This document shows, one piece after another, positions 7,864 to 14,187 of a stretch of 14,187 bases of DNA. Numbering within the stretch: position 1 is the stretch's first letter; every line of letters begins with the position of its first letter. The notes under the pieces are model-generated. The model saw only the letters and a list, made by a program, of their open reading frames with translations. It ran no database searches and was not told where the DNA came from. Made by a program: the position numbers and the translations under genes. This DNA is from Actinomycetota bacterium. Its GTDB lineage: Bacteria > Actinomycetota > Humimicrobiia > Humimicrobiales > Humimicrobiaceae. The stretch is taken from NCBI GenBank assembly GCA_023379515.1, contig JAMCQQ010000013.1, positions 578-14,764 of the forward strand, given 5' to 3'.

Positions 7864-8182
7864 TATGAAGAAATTTATAATAGTTTTAGCTTCGATAATG
7901 GCATTATCTTTCCTGATTGCATTTACTATTCTTTATACAACAGGGGGTATTACAGCAGTTACTGTGAATTCTTCCCAAATAAAATCCCAGGAATTTTTTA
8001 AGGTCAATGAGATTAATCAGATAGTTATCGATGTGGTTAATACTGATGTTAATATCATTCCGGTTGTTGGTAAAGAAGTAGAATTGAATTTCTATGGAAA
8101 CATTACTACAAATCTGACTGCAGGCAAACCTGAGATGGTGACTGATTTAAATAATGGTGTTTTAACTATCAAAGTAATGTAA
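7853..8182 (+). pseudogene. GIN/DUF4097-type surface protein, N-terminal part before a frameshift
   Basis: Begins at ATG 7853 with a strong GGAGG (7841-7845) seven bases upstream. An uncleaved signal-anchor or signal peptide is at about residues 8-28 (IIVLASIMALSFLIAFTIL), followed by the first beta strands (NQIVIDVVNTDVNIIPV, then VELNFYGN), typical of the DUF4097/GIN head domain. The frame ends after LTIKVM at TAA 8180-8182. One base missing in AAA GT(N) AAT GTA ATA near 8175 would give LTIKVNVIDALKINTSAS and continue directly into the fragment that follows. The corrected protein would be 278 residues. Confidence 0.8.
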
Positions 8183-8688
8183 TAGATGCTTTAAAGATAA
8201 ATACTAGTGCCAGTACATTGGAAATTGGTTTTAAAAGCAGGTTCATTAATGTAATTCCAACAAAAGATATTATTTTTCATCTCAAGGTCAAGGATATAAA
8301 AAATATAGAACTTTCAGGAGCCGGAAGCATTGAATGTGATAATCTTAATGTTGAATCACTATCAATAGATTCCAGCGGAGCCGGGAGCATAAAAGTAAAT
8401 ATTCACGCAAAGGATCTTGAAATTGGCATATCCGGTGCAGGGAAAGTAAACTTATCCGGCGAAGTTGACACTCAGCAGTTAAATATATCAGGTGTAGGTT
8501 CTTATGATGCCAAAGAGCTTGTCAGTAAAAACTGTGAAATCAACATAAGCGGCGCCGGCAAGGCAGTTGTAAATGCAACACAGACTCTTGATATAAAAAT
8601 GAGTGGATTTGGAAAAATTGATTATGTTGGAAATCCAACAATTACCCAGAATATATCGGGAGCAGGGTCTATAAAAAGTATTGATTGA
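8176..8688 (+). pseudogene. GIN-domain (DUF2807-like) repeat protein, C-terminal part after the frameshift
   Basis: Encodes a right-handed beta-type repeat marked by seven SG(A/V/F)G turns spaced about 15-20 residues apart: LSGAGSI, SSGAGSI, ISGAGKV, ISGVGSY, ISGAGKA, MSGFGKI, ISGAGSI. This is the hallmark of the putative adhesin head (GIN) family, expected outside the cytoplasmic membrane. Reading in this frame is native from about AAT 8176 (NVIDALKINTSAS). TTG 8218 is the first standard start in it, but has no ribosome binding site and would lack the signal sequence, so the fragment alone would be cytoplasmic. The tail KSID is short, with no sortase motif or membrane anchor at the C-terminus. 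Confidence 0.82.
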
Positions 8689-8838
8689 GACTGATGGCAT
8701 CATGCAATGTCGAGCAATATACATGCTGATATTTTGCAGCAGCGGCAACTAAGTTTTTGAAGAAAATAAAGATAATTGATAGCGGAAAAAGATAATAATA
8801 TTAAGACAAGAAAGTTAAAACAAGAAAAGGAGAAAAAA

Positions 8839-9321
8839 ATGACTGAATTAACAAAAGAAGAATTAGATCAGGGGAAGAAAGTACTGGGAGGAATATTTAT
8901 TCTTTTCTGGGTAATAGCAGTAATTGTGGGCCTTGGAATGACATCGCTTAACTGGCTGCCGGGATTTGTACATGGTTTTAACTGGGGTCCGGTTGATATT
9001 GGACTTCCATCTCCGAATACTACATGGATTTTTCTTGCGCTTTATGTAGCTGAACTTGTTGGGCTTTACATGAGAAAAGCCTGGGCCGTACCTCTGGGAA
9101 GAGCAGGACTGGTAGTAGCAATGGTTGTTTTCTTTCCCATCGGCACAATCTTTGGTGCAATACTTTGGAAAAGAATAAATGACCCCGCTGCTAAAAAGTA
9201 TTTGAATTATGCAATGACTGAAGAAAGCAAAACCAATAATGTAAAACCCGTAGAGGTTAAAGCAGAAGAGGTTAAAACTGAAGAACCTAAAATAGAAGTT
9301 GATAAAGAAAAAACCAAATAA
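8839..9321 (+). CDS. Small three-helix membrane protein with charged repetitive tail, unknown function
   Basis: Family not recognised. The start is set at ATG 8839 because AAAGGAG (8826-8832) lies six bases upstream; an in-frame alternative at 8776 adds 21 residues rich in K and N without a ribosome binding site. The 160-residue product has hydrophobic helices at about 16-36, 62-79 and 86-111, with a Trp/Pro/Gly-rich loop (NWLPGFVHGFNWGP) between the first two, probably on the outside. The last 25 residues are a lysine/glutamate low-complexity tail (KPVEVKAEEVKTEEP), likely cytoplasmic and unstructured. It lies 150 bases after the GIN gene with no promoter seen in between and is followed by a strong terminator, so it is probably the last gene of the padR operon. 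Confidence 0.8.
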   Translation: MTELTKEELDQGKKVLGGIFILFWVIAVIVGLGMTSLNWLPGFVHGFNWGPVDIGLPSPNTTWIFLALYVAELVGLYMRKAWAVPLGRAGLVVAMVVFFPIGTIFGAILWKRINDPAAKKYLNYAMTEESKTNNVKPVEVKAEEVKTEEPKIEVDKEKTK

Positions 9322-9352
9322 GGAATAGAACCGATAGAGTGGTTGATTGGTG

Positions 9353-9375
9353 AAAGCTAATCGTTTCGGAGCTTT
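9353..9375 (+). other. Short bulged hairpin in the 3' untranslated region
   Basis: AAAGCT (9353-9358) pairs with AGCTTT (9370-9375); inside, CG/CG closes a TTT loop, with two bulged A bases at 9359-9360. No T-run follows. It may stabilise the 3' end of the operon mRNA or pause polymerase before the real terminator downstream. Function is speculative. Confidence 0.35.
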
Positions 9376-9401
9376 ATTCAGTAAATAGCTGCATTGATTT
9401 T

Positions 9402-9441
9402 AAAGCAGGAGCATCCAATTTCAGAAGCTCCTGCTTTTTTT
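9402..9441 (+). terminator. Rho-independent terminator of the padR operon
   Basis: A perfect 11-bp stem, AAAGCAGGAGC (9402-9412) with GCTCCTGCTTT (9427-9437), a 14-base loop, and a run of seven T at 9435-9441. It sits 80 bases after the small membrane protein and ends its transcription unit. This is the clearest terminator in the window. Confidence 0.92.
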
Positions 9442-9555
9442 ACAGTTGGTGAAACAAAAGGCATGGATGGTCCAAAGACCAAAGGCACTTATCTTTGGAT
9501 AAAAGTCAAAGGCTGGAGATTTTAAAAATTTTACTTTAAAAAAAATATTAATATT

Positions 9556-9564
9556 TGTTATAAT
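9556..9564 (+). promoter_or_regulatory. Extended -10 promoter for the toroid-protein gene
   Basis: TG-T-TATAAT (TG 9556-9557, TATAAT 9559-9564) lies 46 bases before ATG 9611. The -35 position holds only a weak TTTAAA (about 9535-9540), which extended -10 promoters tolerate. The surrounding 9520-9600 is very AT-rich. Upstream, 9470-9515 contains two CAAAGGC words and a small TGGTC/GACCA hairpin (9468-9481) of unknown meaning. Confidence 0.5.
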
Positions 9565-9610
9565 ACTTTTTACTTAATATTAACTTTTTTAAAAATACCA
9601 AAATTTCATT

Positions 9611-10549
9611 ATGGAAGAAACTGTAAGCTGGCTTTTAGAGGACGATAATCCTTCCGTTAAGTATTTTACCAGAAAAGATATCCTTGGGGAGGAACTTAGC
9701 TTAAAAGAAGTCAATACTTTAAACGGAGAGATACTAAAAAGCGAACCAATAAAATCTATTCTGGAACTTCAAAATTCCCAGGGCTGGTGGTACGAAGATA
9801 ATTTTACTTTTAACCCTCTTTATAAAAATACATTCTGGCAGCTTTATTTCCTTTCACAGTTTGGAATAAATAATAAAAATAAGACTATAGACAAAGCTGC
9901 ACATCTTATAATAAAACATATGCAGAATGATAAGGGTTCTTTCCCTTCATTAGGAAGGTATTCAGGCAATCTTGCCTGCATGCAAGGAATAACACTTGAA
10001 ATGCTTTTACGGCTGGGATATATGGACGAGGATTTCACTAAAAAAACCGTAAATTTTATAACTGATTTTGTTTTCAGGACTGATTACAGGTGCAAATACA
10101 GGCAAAATTTCAGATGTCCCTGGGGTACTATTAAAATTCTTAAGGCTCTTAATTTAATATCTAAAGATAAAAGAGATGATGCGATCCTCAGCGCAGCAAA
10201 CAGGGCAATAAAATTTCTCTTAAGCCATAATATGGTGGAAGCAAAATATCCAAGAAAAAAACCAAGAAGCAACCAGTGGTTTTTATTTGGTTTTCCAAGA
10301 GGTTATCAGAGTGACATTCTGGAGATGACTTCTGCATTGGTGGATGCAGGCTGCAGCAAAAATGTATCCAATCTCAAGGCTGCATTGAAATATATTTCCG
10401 CCAAAAGGCAAAAGGACGGGACATGGAAAATGGAGTTTTCATTAAACGGCAGAATGCTTGTTGACATAGAAAAAAAGAATAAACCCAGCAAGTGGGTCAC
10501 ATTTTTTGCCTTAAAAACACTTTTAAAATCAGGATATATTAAAACCTAA
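9611..10549 (+). CDS. Prenyltransferase/squalene-oxidase-like alpha/alpha-toroid repeat protein
   Basis: Helical toroid protein of 312 residues, likely soluble. Three QW-like turns are visible: QNSQGWW (54-60), QNDKGSF (105-111) and RQKDGTW (266-272), each followed by a helix pair, as in the terpenoid cyclase/prenyltransferase superfamily. The N-terminal WLLEDDNPSVKYFTRKDILG matches the opening seen in a large bacterial family often mislabelled as nitrogen-fixation or NifH-like. The DCTAE/DxDD catalytic motif of squalene-hopene cyclases is not seen, so a cyclase role is unlikely; binding or scaffolding is possible. Cysteines at 123, 161 and 169 flank the middle repeat. The start is the only ATG after the upstream in-frame stop at 9590, and it has no clear Shine-Dalgarno. 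The gene converges on the hydrolase with an 11-base gap. Confidence 0.75.
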   Translation: MEETVSWLLEDDNPSVKYFTRKDILGEELSLKEVNTLNGEILKSEPIKSILELQNSQGWWYEDNFTFNPLYKNTFWQLYFLSQFGINNKNKTIDKAAHLIIKHMQNDKGSFPSLGRYSGNLACMQGITLEMLLRLGYMDEDFTKKTVNFITDFVFRTDYRCKYRQNFRCPWGTIKILKALNLISKDKRDDAILSAANRAIKFLLSHNMVEAKYPRKKPRSNQWFLFGFPRGYQSDILEMTSALVDAGCSKNVSNLKAALKYISAKRQKDGTWKMEFSLNGRMLVDIEKKNKPSKWVTFFALKTLLKSGYIKT

Positions 10550-10560
10550 AGTAAAACTTC

Positions 10561-11544
10561 TTACCGTGTAATAAATTCATATATTTTTTCAAATATCCTG
10601 GGATTTAAAATCAATTTACTTGTGTGCAGTCTGTTAAACCAGTAAATCCGAGGTTTTCCAAGAGCCTCCCATAATTCTTTAGTAGATTTTTTCGAAAAAT
10701 AATGATCAAATCTTGAATTGATCATAAGTACGTTTTCAGGATTGATTTTATTTGCAAAAGCCACAGGGTCGCAAAGAAAACACATTTTTTGCACTTTTTG
10801 TTTAAGTTCGGGATAATTTTCCAGATCCCATGTTAAGTCTTCAATTTTAATTTCTTTGAAATCTTTTAAAAAATCGGGAAAGCGGGTGTAATATTGGCTG
10901 CATTTTTCTTTCGTTATAAAGCCTTCCTGGCTGCAATTGCCTTTGAGAAGAAATCTCAGAAAACCCTTCCAGTGGATTTCATTCCAGTTTCCTCCTCCAA
11001 TTAAAAATATACCCTTTGAAATTCTGCTGTCGCAGGACATGGATATTACAGAAACCATGGTACCAAGACTAACGCCGCATATTATTATTTTTTTCAAGGG
11101 GAGCAAATCAAGACTGATGTCGATAAGTTTTCTAATGTCAACGACACTTTGATGGAAAAATAAAAGTGTTTCCTTGTCATCATAACTAATGAGCCTCTGG
11201 CCGCTCAATTCAACACCAGGTGCCCTGTTAAGATGAAAAGGAAGGTTTATGAATGCACAGTTAAAACCCTTATTGACCAGATTGTATATGAAGCTATTAT
11301 AGTTGACAATCTTCTTTTGGTTTGCAGCAAATCCATGAACGAATACAAGAAGCTTGTCATTTTTACCCAGAAAAAGTTCTGCATAAACAGAATCATTTTC
11401 TTTAATTCCGGTCCTGTAAGGGGAATCATATTCTAAAATATATTTCTTAAAACCAACTGGCGGTTTTCCAATATCAGGAAAGGCCATGACTTCTCTGATC
11501 TTTAGATTTGTTTTAATGTCGTTAGCATAACTGTATAACTTCAT
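10561..11544 (-). CDS. Alpha/beta-hydrolase family protein
   Basis: Probable serine hydrolase, perhaps esterase- or lipase-like; the substrate is unknown. The fold signature is complete: oxyanion loop FVHGFAAN (His70-Gly71), nucleophile elbow GVSLG (Ser159), acid Asp280 in NSRFDHYF, and His307 in RLHTSK. The 327 residues include a lid-like insertion of about 186-255 with several cysteines. No signal peptide is seen. The ATG at 11542-11544 has no clear Shine-Dalgarno on the minus strand; Met20 (MAFPDIG) is a possible alternative start. It is transcribed divergently from the YtxH-like gene across a 108-base repeat-rich region and converges on the toroid gene. Confidence 0.82.
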   Translation of the reverse strand: MKLYSYANDIKTNLKIREVMAFPDIGKPPVGFKKYILEYDSPYRTGIKENDSVYAELFLGKNDKLLVFVHGFAANQKKIVNYNSFIYNLVNKGFNCAFINLPFHLNRAPGVELSGQRLISYDDKETLLFFHQSVVDIRKLIDISLDLLPLKKIIICGVSLGTMVSVISMSCDSRISKGIFLIGGGNWNEIHWKGFLRFLLKGNCSQEGFITKEKCSQYYTRFPDFLKDFKEIKIEDLTWDLENYPELKQKVQKMCFLCDPVAFANKINPENVLMINSRFDHYFSKKSTKELWEALGKPRIYWFNRLHTSKLILNPRIFEKIYEFITR

Positions 11545-11566
11545 TGATTTATGGTTTAAAAATTTT

Positions 11567-11617
11567 TCTGCTATAATTCTGCTATAATTTAAAATAGAAT
11601 TAAATTATAATAGCAGA
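11567..11617. promoter_or_regulatory. Divergent promoter region with 11-bp tandem and inverted repeats
   Basis: TCTGCTATAAT occurs twice in tandem (11567-11577, 11578-11588). An inverted, slightly longer version (TCTGCTATTATAATTTAA on the minus strand) lies at 11600-11617. Together they form an imperfect dyad centred near 11594. Every copy contains TATAAT: plus-strand -10 candidates at 11572, 11583 and 11606, and a minus-strand one at 11604-11609. The region lies between the divergent hydrolase and YtxH genes. The repeats could be operators of a shared regulator or simply multiplied -10 boxes. No good -35 was found on either strand. Confidence 0.55.
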
Positions 11618-11652
11618 AAGTAGAACTTTAAGAAATATTTAAGGAGGATTAT

Positions 11653-11979
11653 ATGTGCGGTAATTCAGATAACGGATTTTCAACAATTAAGGGTGGAATA
11701 ATTGGTTTCAGTCTTGGTATAGTCGTAGGTGCCTTAGCTGCTCTTTTTCTTACAACAAAAACCGGTGAAGAATTGAGGTCGGACGTGAAGAGAATTGCTG
11801 TTGAAATAAAGGATAAAGTTGAAGAAAAAGCCAGCAAGATAAAGGATTTAACAAAAGACAAATATGAAGATATCGTCAATACTGTCATTGATAATTATAA
11901 AAAGGTAAAAGATTTTACAGAAAAAGAAATCAATCTTATCAAAGAATTGATAATGAAGCAGAAAGACATAAAGGTTTAA
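11653..11979 (+). CDS. YtxH-like general stress/envelope protein
   Basis: Small protein of 108 residues with one N-terminal membrane helix (about 13-35, GGIIGFSLGIVVGALAALFL) followed by TKTGEELR, the characteristic YtxH-domain sequence (Gly-rich helix then P/T-K-x-G-x-E-L-R). The rest is a long amphipathic, lysine-rich helix (about 45-105) likely to form a coiled coil in the cytoplasm. YtxH proteins are stress-associated in Bacillus; the molecular role is unknown. AAGGAGG at 11641-11647 gives excellent initiation five bases before the ATG, suggesting high expression. Its stop is 20 bases from the stop of the convergent ABC permease; no hairpin is evident in that gap. Confidence 0.85.
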   Translation: MCGNSDNGFSTIKGGIIGFSLGIVVGALAALFLTTKTGEELRSDVKRIAVEIKDKVEEKASKIKDLTKDKYEDIVNTVIDNYKKVKDFTEKEINLIKELIMKQKDIKV

Positions 11980-11999
11980 TAAAACAAAATCTTAAATTT

Positions 12000-12788
12000 T
12001 TACTTCATTTTCCATTTGGTGAGAATATTCTCTCTATCGAATACTTTAATTGCAAGTTTGAGAATCAGCGGGCAAAATGCAATTAAAACCAGGCAGCCTA
12101 TCAGAAGATATTTAATATTAAGCATGAAAAATCCGGCAACTTGAAATCCGATTATTGCATAAATCGGAAATATCACCACTGCTCCAATACCTTGTGCGGA
12201 TCTGATATCTGTTGATTTTGAAGAAACAATTATGCTTATCATTGTTATTATAAAAGAGATCACCGGACTCAAAATAAAAGCAGCAATTACCCATTCCCAT
12301 GTAGGCAGGGGGGTAATACCTATCTTCATATAAGCAAAAACATCGACCACTATAGTAATTAAGATAAAATTAATCGTAGAAATGATCAAAGATGGTATCA
12401 TGCTTGTCAAGGTCTTTCCTAAAAGAAGCTCGCTTGTTTTTATGGGAGTTGCAATCAGAGGTTCCAGAGTATTGCTTTCTTTTTCAAGAACAACAGATGC
12501 AGGTGCGATCAGGCTGGGGAGCATAGCAGGTATAAGCAGTAGAAATATTATAAATTGCTTAATCATAAATGAAATCATAGATTCATAAACATTTGTAGAA
12601 GCACCGAAGAATTTTGCCATGAATCCTGCAGTATCGGGATCTTTTACAATGGCTTCAACCGACATGGTAAGTATTGCCGGAAATGCTATGGAAAACATAA
12701 AGCTTACAAGAAGTATGGGAAGCCATATGCTTCTGTTTTTTATAATTTCTTTTATTTCTTTTCTAAATATTTTTAATGCGTTTTTCAT
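12000..12788 (-). CDS. ABC-2 type transporter permease
   Basis: Membrane subunit of an exporter whose ATPase is encoded immediately upstream on the same strand. It has 262 residues with about six hydrophobic helices (21-43, 73-99, 124-149, 164-188, 201-221, 225-248). A cytoplasmic amphipathic N-terminus (ALKIFRKEIKEIIKNRS) and the loop EKESNTLEPLIATPIKTSE (102-120) followed by LLLGK are typical of NatB-like and other ABC-2 permeases. AGGGA lies about 11 bases before the ATG. The gene starts 21 bases after the ATPase stop, so the two are an operon. Substrate (sodium, drug, lipid or peptide) cannot be inferred. Confidence 0.87.
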   Translation of the reverse strand: MKNALKIFRKEIKEIIKNRSIWLPILLVSFMFSIAFPAILTMSVEAIVKDPDTAGFMAKFFGASTNVYESMISFMIKQFIIFLLLIPAMLPSLIAPASVVLEKESNTLEPLIATPIKTSELLLGKTLTSMIPSLIISTINFILITIVVDVFAYMKIGITPLPTWEWVIAAFILSPVISFIITMISIIVSSKSTDIRSAQGIGAVVIFPIYAIIGFQVAGFFMLNIKYLLIGCLVLIAFCPLILKLAIKVFDRENILTKWKMK

Positions 12789-12809
12789 TAATCTGTTTTT
12801 CCCTAAATA

Positions 12810-13721
12810 TTATCCTTTAATCAGGTCCAGATAGATTTCCTCAAGACTTGCCATTATCTCGTTGAAATATATGATTTCCGAACCATTATCAACGAGAAGC
12901 TTTATTATTTTTGGATTTAAAATTTCCGGATTTTCAAGTGCAAATACTACTTTATTTTCTTTAAATTCAAATGATTCAATTTCTTTGAATGCCTTAAGCA
13001 AGCCAATGTATTTTTTGGCATCTTCTTTAAACACTATTTCTATCTTCTTTTCTCTTTTATTTTTTTGAAGCTTGTCAAGAGTTGAGATTTTTATGATTTT
13101 ACTTTTAATTATACATACGACATCTGACAGGTTCGAAGCTTCTTCAAGGTTATGGGTACATAAAAAAACAGTAGTTTTTTCATTCTTAAGACTCTCGATA
13201 AAATTCCTGACCAGATATGCACTTTCAGGGTCAAGTGCTGCAGTAGGTTCGTCAAGGAATAATATTTTGGGTTCATGCACTAGAGCTCTCGCGAGTGCCA
13301 GCTTTTGTTTCATGCCTTTTGAAAAAGTGCTTACAAGACTGTCTTTTCGGTCCCAGAGGTCAAACATTTTCAAAAATTTCACAATATTTGATTTTCTTTT
13401 CTGTTCATCAATTTTGTAAAATCCTGAAAAATAATTCAAGTTTTCATAAGCAGAAATTTTTTCATACATTCCGGGCGTTTCTGTGAGAAGTCCAATGATT
13501 GATCTTATGTATTCACCATTTTTTCGGGAGTCATGATCATTTATGATGATACGCCCGCTTGTGGGCTGAATTAAAGTAGAAAGCATCCTTAAGGTTGTTG
13601 TTTTACCTGCCCCGTTTGGTCCCAGGAATCCAAAAATCTTACTTTCCTGAACATTGAAAGAAATATTATCAACTGCAGTAATATTACCGAATTTTTTTGT
13701 TAAATTTTCAACGTGAATCAT
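12810..13721 (-). CDS. ABC transporter ATP-binding protein (NatA/drug-exporter type)
   Basis: Nucleotide-binding subunit that powers the adjacent permease. All motifs are intact in 303 residues: Walker A GPNGAGKT (34-41), signature FSKGMKQK (133-140), Walker B ILFLDEP (153-159) with Glu158, and switch His190 in CTHNLEEA. The Q-loop position reads LLTETPGMYE, the form found in ABC-2 exporter ATPases. A C-terminal extension of about 80 residues after 215 is a common accessory domain in this class. There is no Shine-Dalgarno; the consensus promoter ends only eight bases before the ATG, which suggests a leaderless or nearly leaderless transcript. Confidence 0.93.
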   Translation of the reverse strand: MIHVENLTKKFGNITAVDNISFNVQESKIFGFLGPNGAGKTTTLRMLSTLIQPTSGRIIINDHDSRKNGEYIRSIIGLLTETPGMYEKISAYENLNYFSGFYKIDEQKRKSNIVKFLKMFDLWDRKDSLVSTFSKGMKQKLALARALVHEPKILFLDEPTAALDPESAYLVRNFIESLKNEKTTVFLCTHNLEEASNLSDVVCIIKSKIIKISTLDKLQKNKREKKIEIVFKEDAKKYIGLLKAFKEIESFEFKENKVVFALENPEILNPKIIKLLVDNGSEIIYFNEIMASLEEIYLDLIKG

Positions 13722-13729
13722 AACGGAGT

Positions 13730-13758
13730 ATTATATTAAATATTTGCTGTTTTTTCAA
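13730..13758 (-). promoter_or_regulatory. Strong promoter of the ABC exporter operon, predicted leaderless
   Basis: On the minus strand TTGAAA (13758-13753), a 17-base spacer, then TATAAT (13735-13730), followed by eight bases (ACTCCGTT) and the ATG at 13721. Normal spacing from a -10 box places +1 at or one to two bases before the A of the ATG. This agrees with the lack of any Shine-Dalgarno at this start. Confidence 0.72.
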
Positions 13759-13780
13759 AAAAATAAAAATAGTATATTAT

Positions 13781-13809
13781 TATTAAAACATTTTTATTAA
13801 AACATTTTT
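13781..13809. repeat. Two-copy 14-bp tandem repeat in the ABC/pabB divergent region
   Basis: ATTAAAACATTTTT is present twice head to tail (13782-13795, 13796-13809), with one further matching base in front. It lies between the minus-strand ABC promoter and the start of the PabB-like gene, 46 bases before that ATG. It may be paired regulator binding sites or slippage in AT-rich DNA. Confidence 0.7.
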
Positions 13810-13855
13810 CTAAAAGGGTTTTATAAGTTTTGGTTTAATTTAGGATATTTTTATT

Positions 13856-14187
13856 ATGAATGTCATTTCAACAATAATTCCAATTAAAATCAATATTTTA
13901 CCTGAAAACCTGGTTTATCTTTTAAACTCCACTGGAAAGTACGGCTACATATGCTTTTTTGATTCAAGCCTGGTACCAAACAAATATTCAAAATTTTCAT
14001 ATGTATGCTGGAAACCCAGGTTTATTATAAAAAGCGATGAAAAGACAAGTACATTTTTAAATTGCTTGTCAGGAAAACATCAAACCTTTAATACCAATCC
14101 CTTGTTATTTTTAAAAGAAATCTCGAATGCAGCAATTGCTCAAAATAATATAATTTATCACTTTGCTTCGGAAAATTATTCTGCCAT
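13856..14187 (+). CDS. pabB: Chorismate-utilising enzyme, probable aminodeoxychorismate synthase component I (N-terminal part; cut by window end)
   Basis: An open frame of 110 codons runs off the right edge without a stop. The N-terminal domain of the anthranilate/aminodeoxychorismate synthase family is recognisable: GYICFFDSSLVPNKYSKFSY resembles the PabB stretch with FLDSS...GRYSF, followed by WKPRFIIKS, like the IGxDPFLxFKS strand, and NPLLFLKEIS, like NPFDVLKEL. The product would aminate chorismate toward p-aminobenzoate and folate, with a PabA glutaminase partner. The catalytic C-terminal domain is outside the window. TrpE or a fused PabB are alternatives; PabB is preferred because the N-terminus is short. 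AGGA (13842-13845) lies ten bases before the ATG. Divergent from the ABC exporter, with 134 bases between. Confidence 0.55.
   Translation, partial: MNVISTIIPIKINILPENLVYLLNSTGKYGYICFFDSSLVPNKYSKFSYVCWKPRFIIKSDEKTSTFLNCLSGKHQTFNTNPLLFLKEISNAAIAQNNIIYHFASENYSA

Noticed and set aside
8173..8182. Programmed frameshift in the GIN gene
   Set aside because: The needed -1 move has no X XXY YYZ heptamer here (AAA GTA ATG TAA), and slipping AAA to CAA would not pair well.
8225..8688. Regular repeated SGAG-coding segments as a DNA repeat or CRISPR-like array
   Set aside because: The periodicity is at protein level with divergent DNA; it is the GIN-domain repeat.
8689..8790. TGATGgCATCA and GCTG/CAGC hairpins after the GIN gene as a terminator
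   Set aside because: Stems are only four to five base pairs and no T-run follows; the operon probably continues into the next gene.
13128..13145. GGTTCGAAGC resembling a tRNA T-loop
   Set aside because: It lies inside the ABC ATPase coding sequence and no acceptor or anticodon stem surrounds it.

Overview
The window is AT-rich bacterial DNA (G+C roughly a third by eye) with heavy use of AGA/AGG and ATA codons. Several genes have strong AAGGAGG-type ribosome binding sites. A PadR - DUF1700 - GIN-domain cassette, a YtxH protein and a YhaO/YhaN-like pair all fit a Bacillota-like or similar low-GC lineage. The sequence alone does not fix the phylum. No tRNA, rRNA, CRISPR array, transposase or phage gene was seen. 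Coding density is high; the longest gap between genes is 289 bases (9322-9610) and holds a terminator and a candidate promoter.

Layout, left to right. (1) 1-851: a NodB-type polysaccharide deacetylase whose 5' end looks broken. (2) 953-2195: a major facilitator (MFS) transporter split by a frameshift at a 20-bp direct repeat. (3) 2357-5611: a calcineurin-like phosphoesterase and a Rad50/YhaN-like ATPase with a membrane hairpin, in one operon. (4) 5636-6831: a second MFS transporter, frameshifted in its first membrane helices at a site that contains a U UUU UUA slippery heptamer. (5) 6893-9441: a promoter, then PadR regulator, DUF1700 membrane protein, frameshifted GIN-domain protein, a small membrane protein and a strong intrinsic terminator. 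(6) 9611-10549: a terpenoid-cyclase-like alpha/alpha-toroid protein, converging on (7) an alpha/beta hydrolase (10561-11544, minus). (8) 11653-11979: a YtxH-like stress protein, divergent from the hydrolase across a repeat-rich promoter region. (9) 12000-13721 (minus): an ABC-2 exporter (permease and ATPase) whose promoter predicts an almost leaderless mRNA. (10) 13856 to the window end: the start of a chorismate-using enzyme, probably PabB.

The most striking property of the window is the number of reading-frame breaks. Three genes (both MFS transporters and the GIN protein) would each become a normal full-length protein after one small correction, and the deacetylase also appears broken at its 5' end. 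The MFS1 break is a 40-bp event bounded by a perfect direct repeat. The MFS2 break lies at or just upstream of a textbook -1 slippery heptamer. The GIN break looks like a plain one-base loss. This can mean real gene decay, switchable or recoded genes, or consensus errors in the assembly; raw reads would separate these. I see no convincing new multi-gene system. The membrane-anchored nuclease/ATPase pair and the two atypical frame breaks are the best candidates for follow-up.
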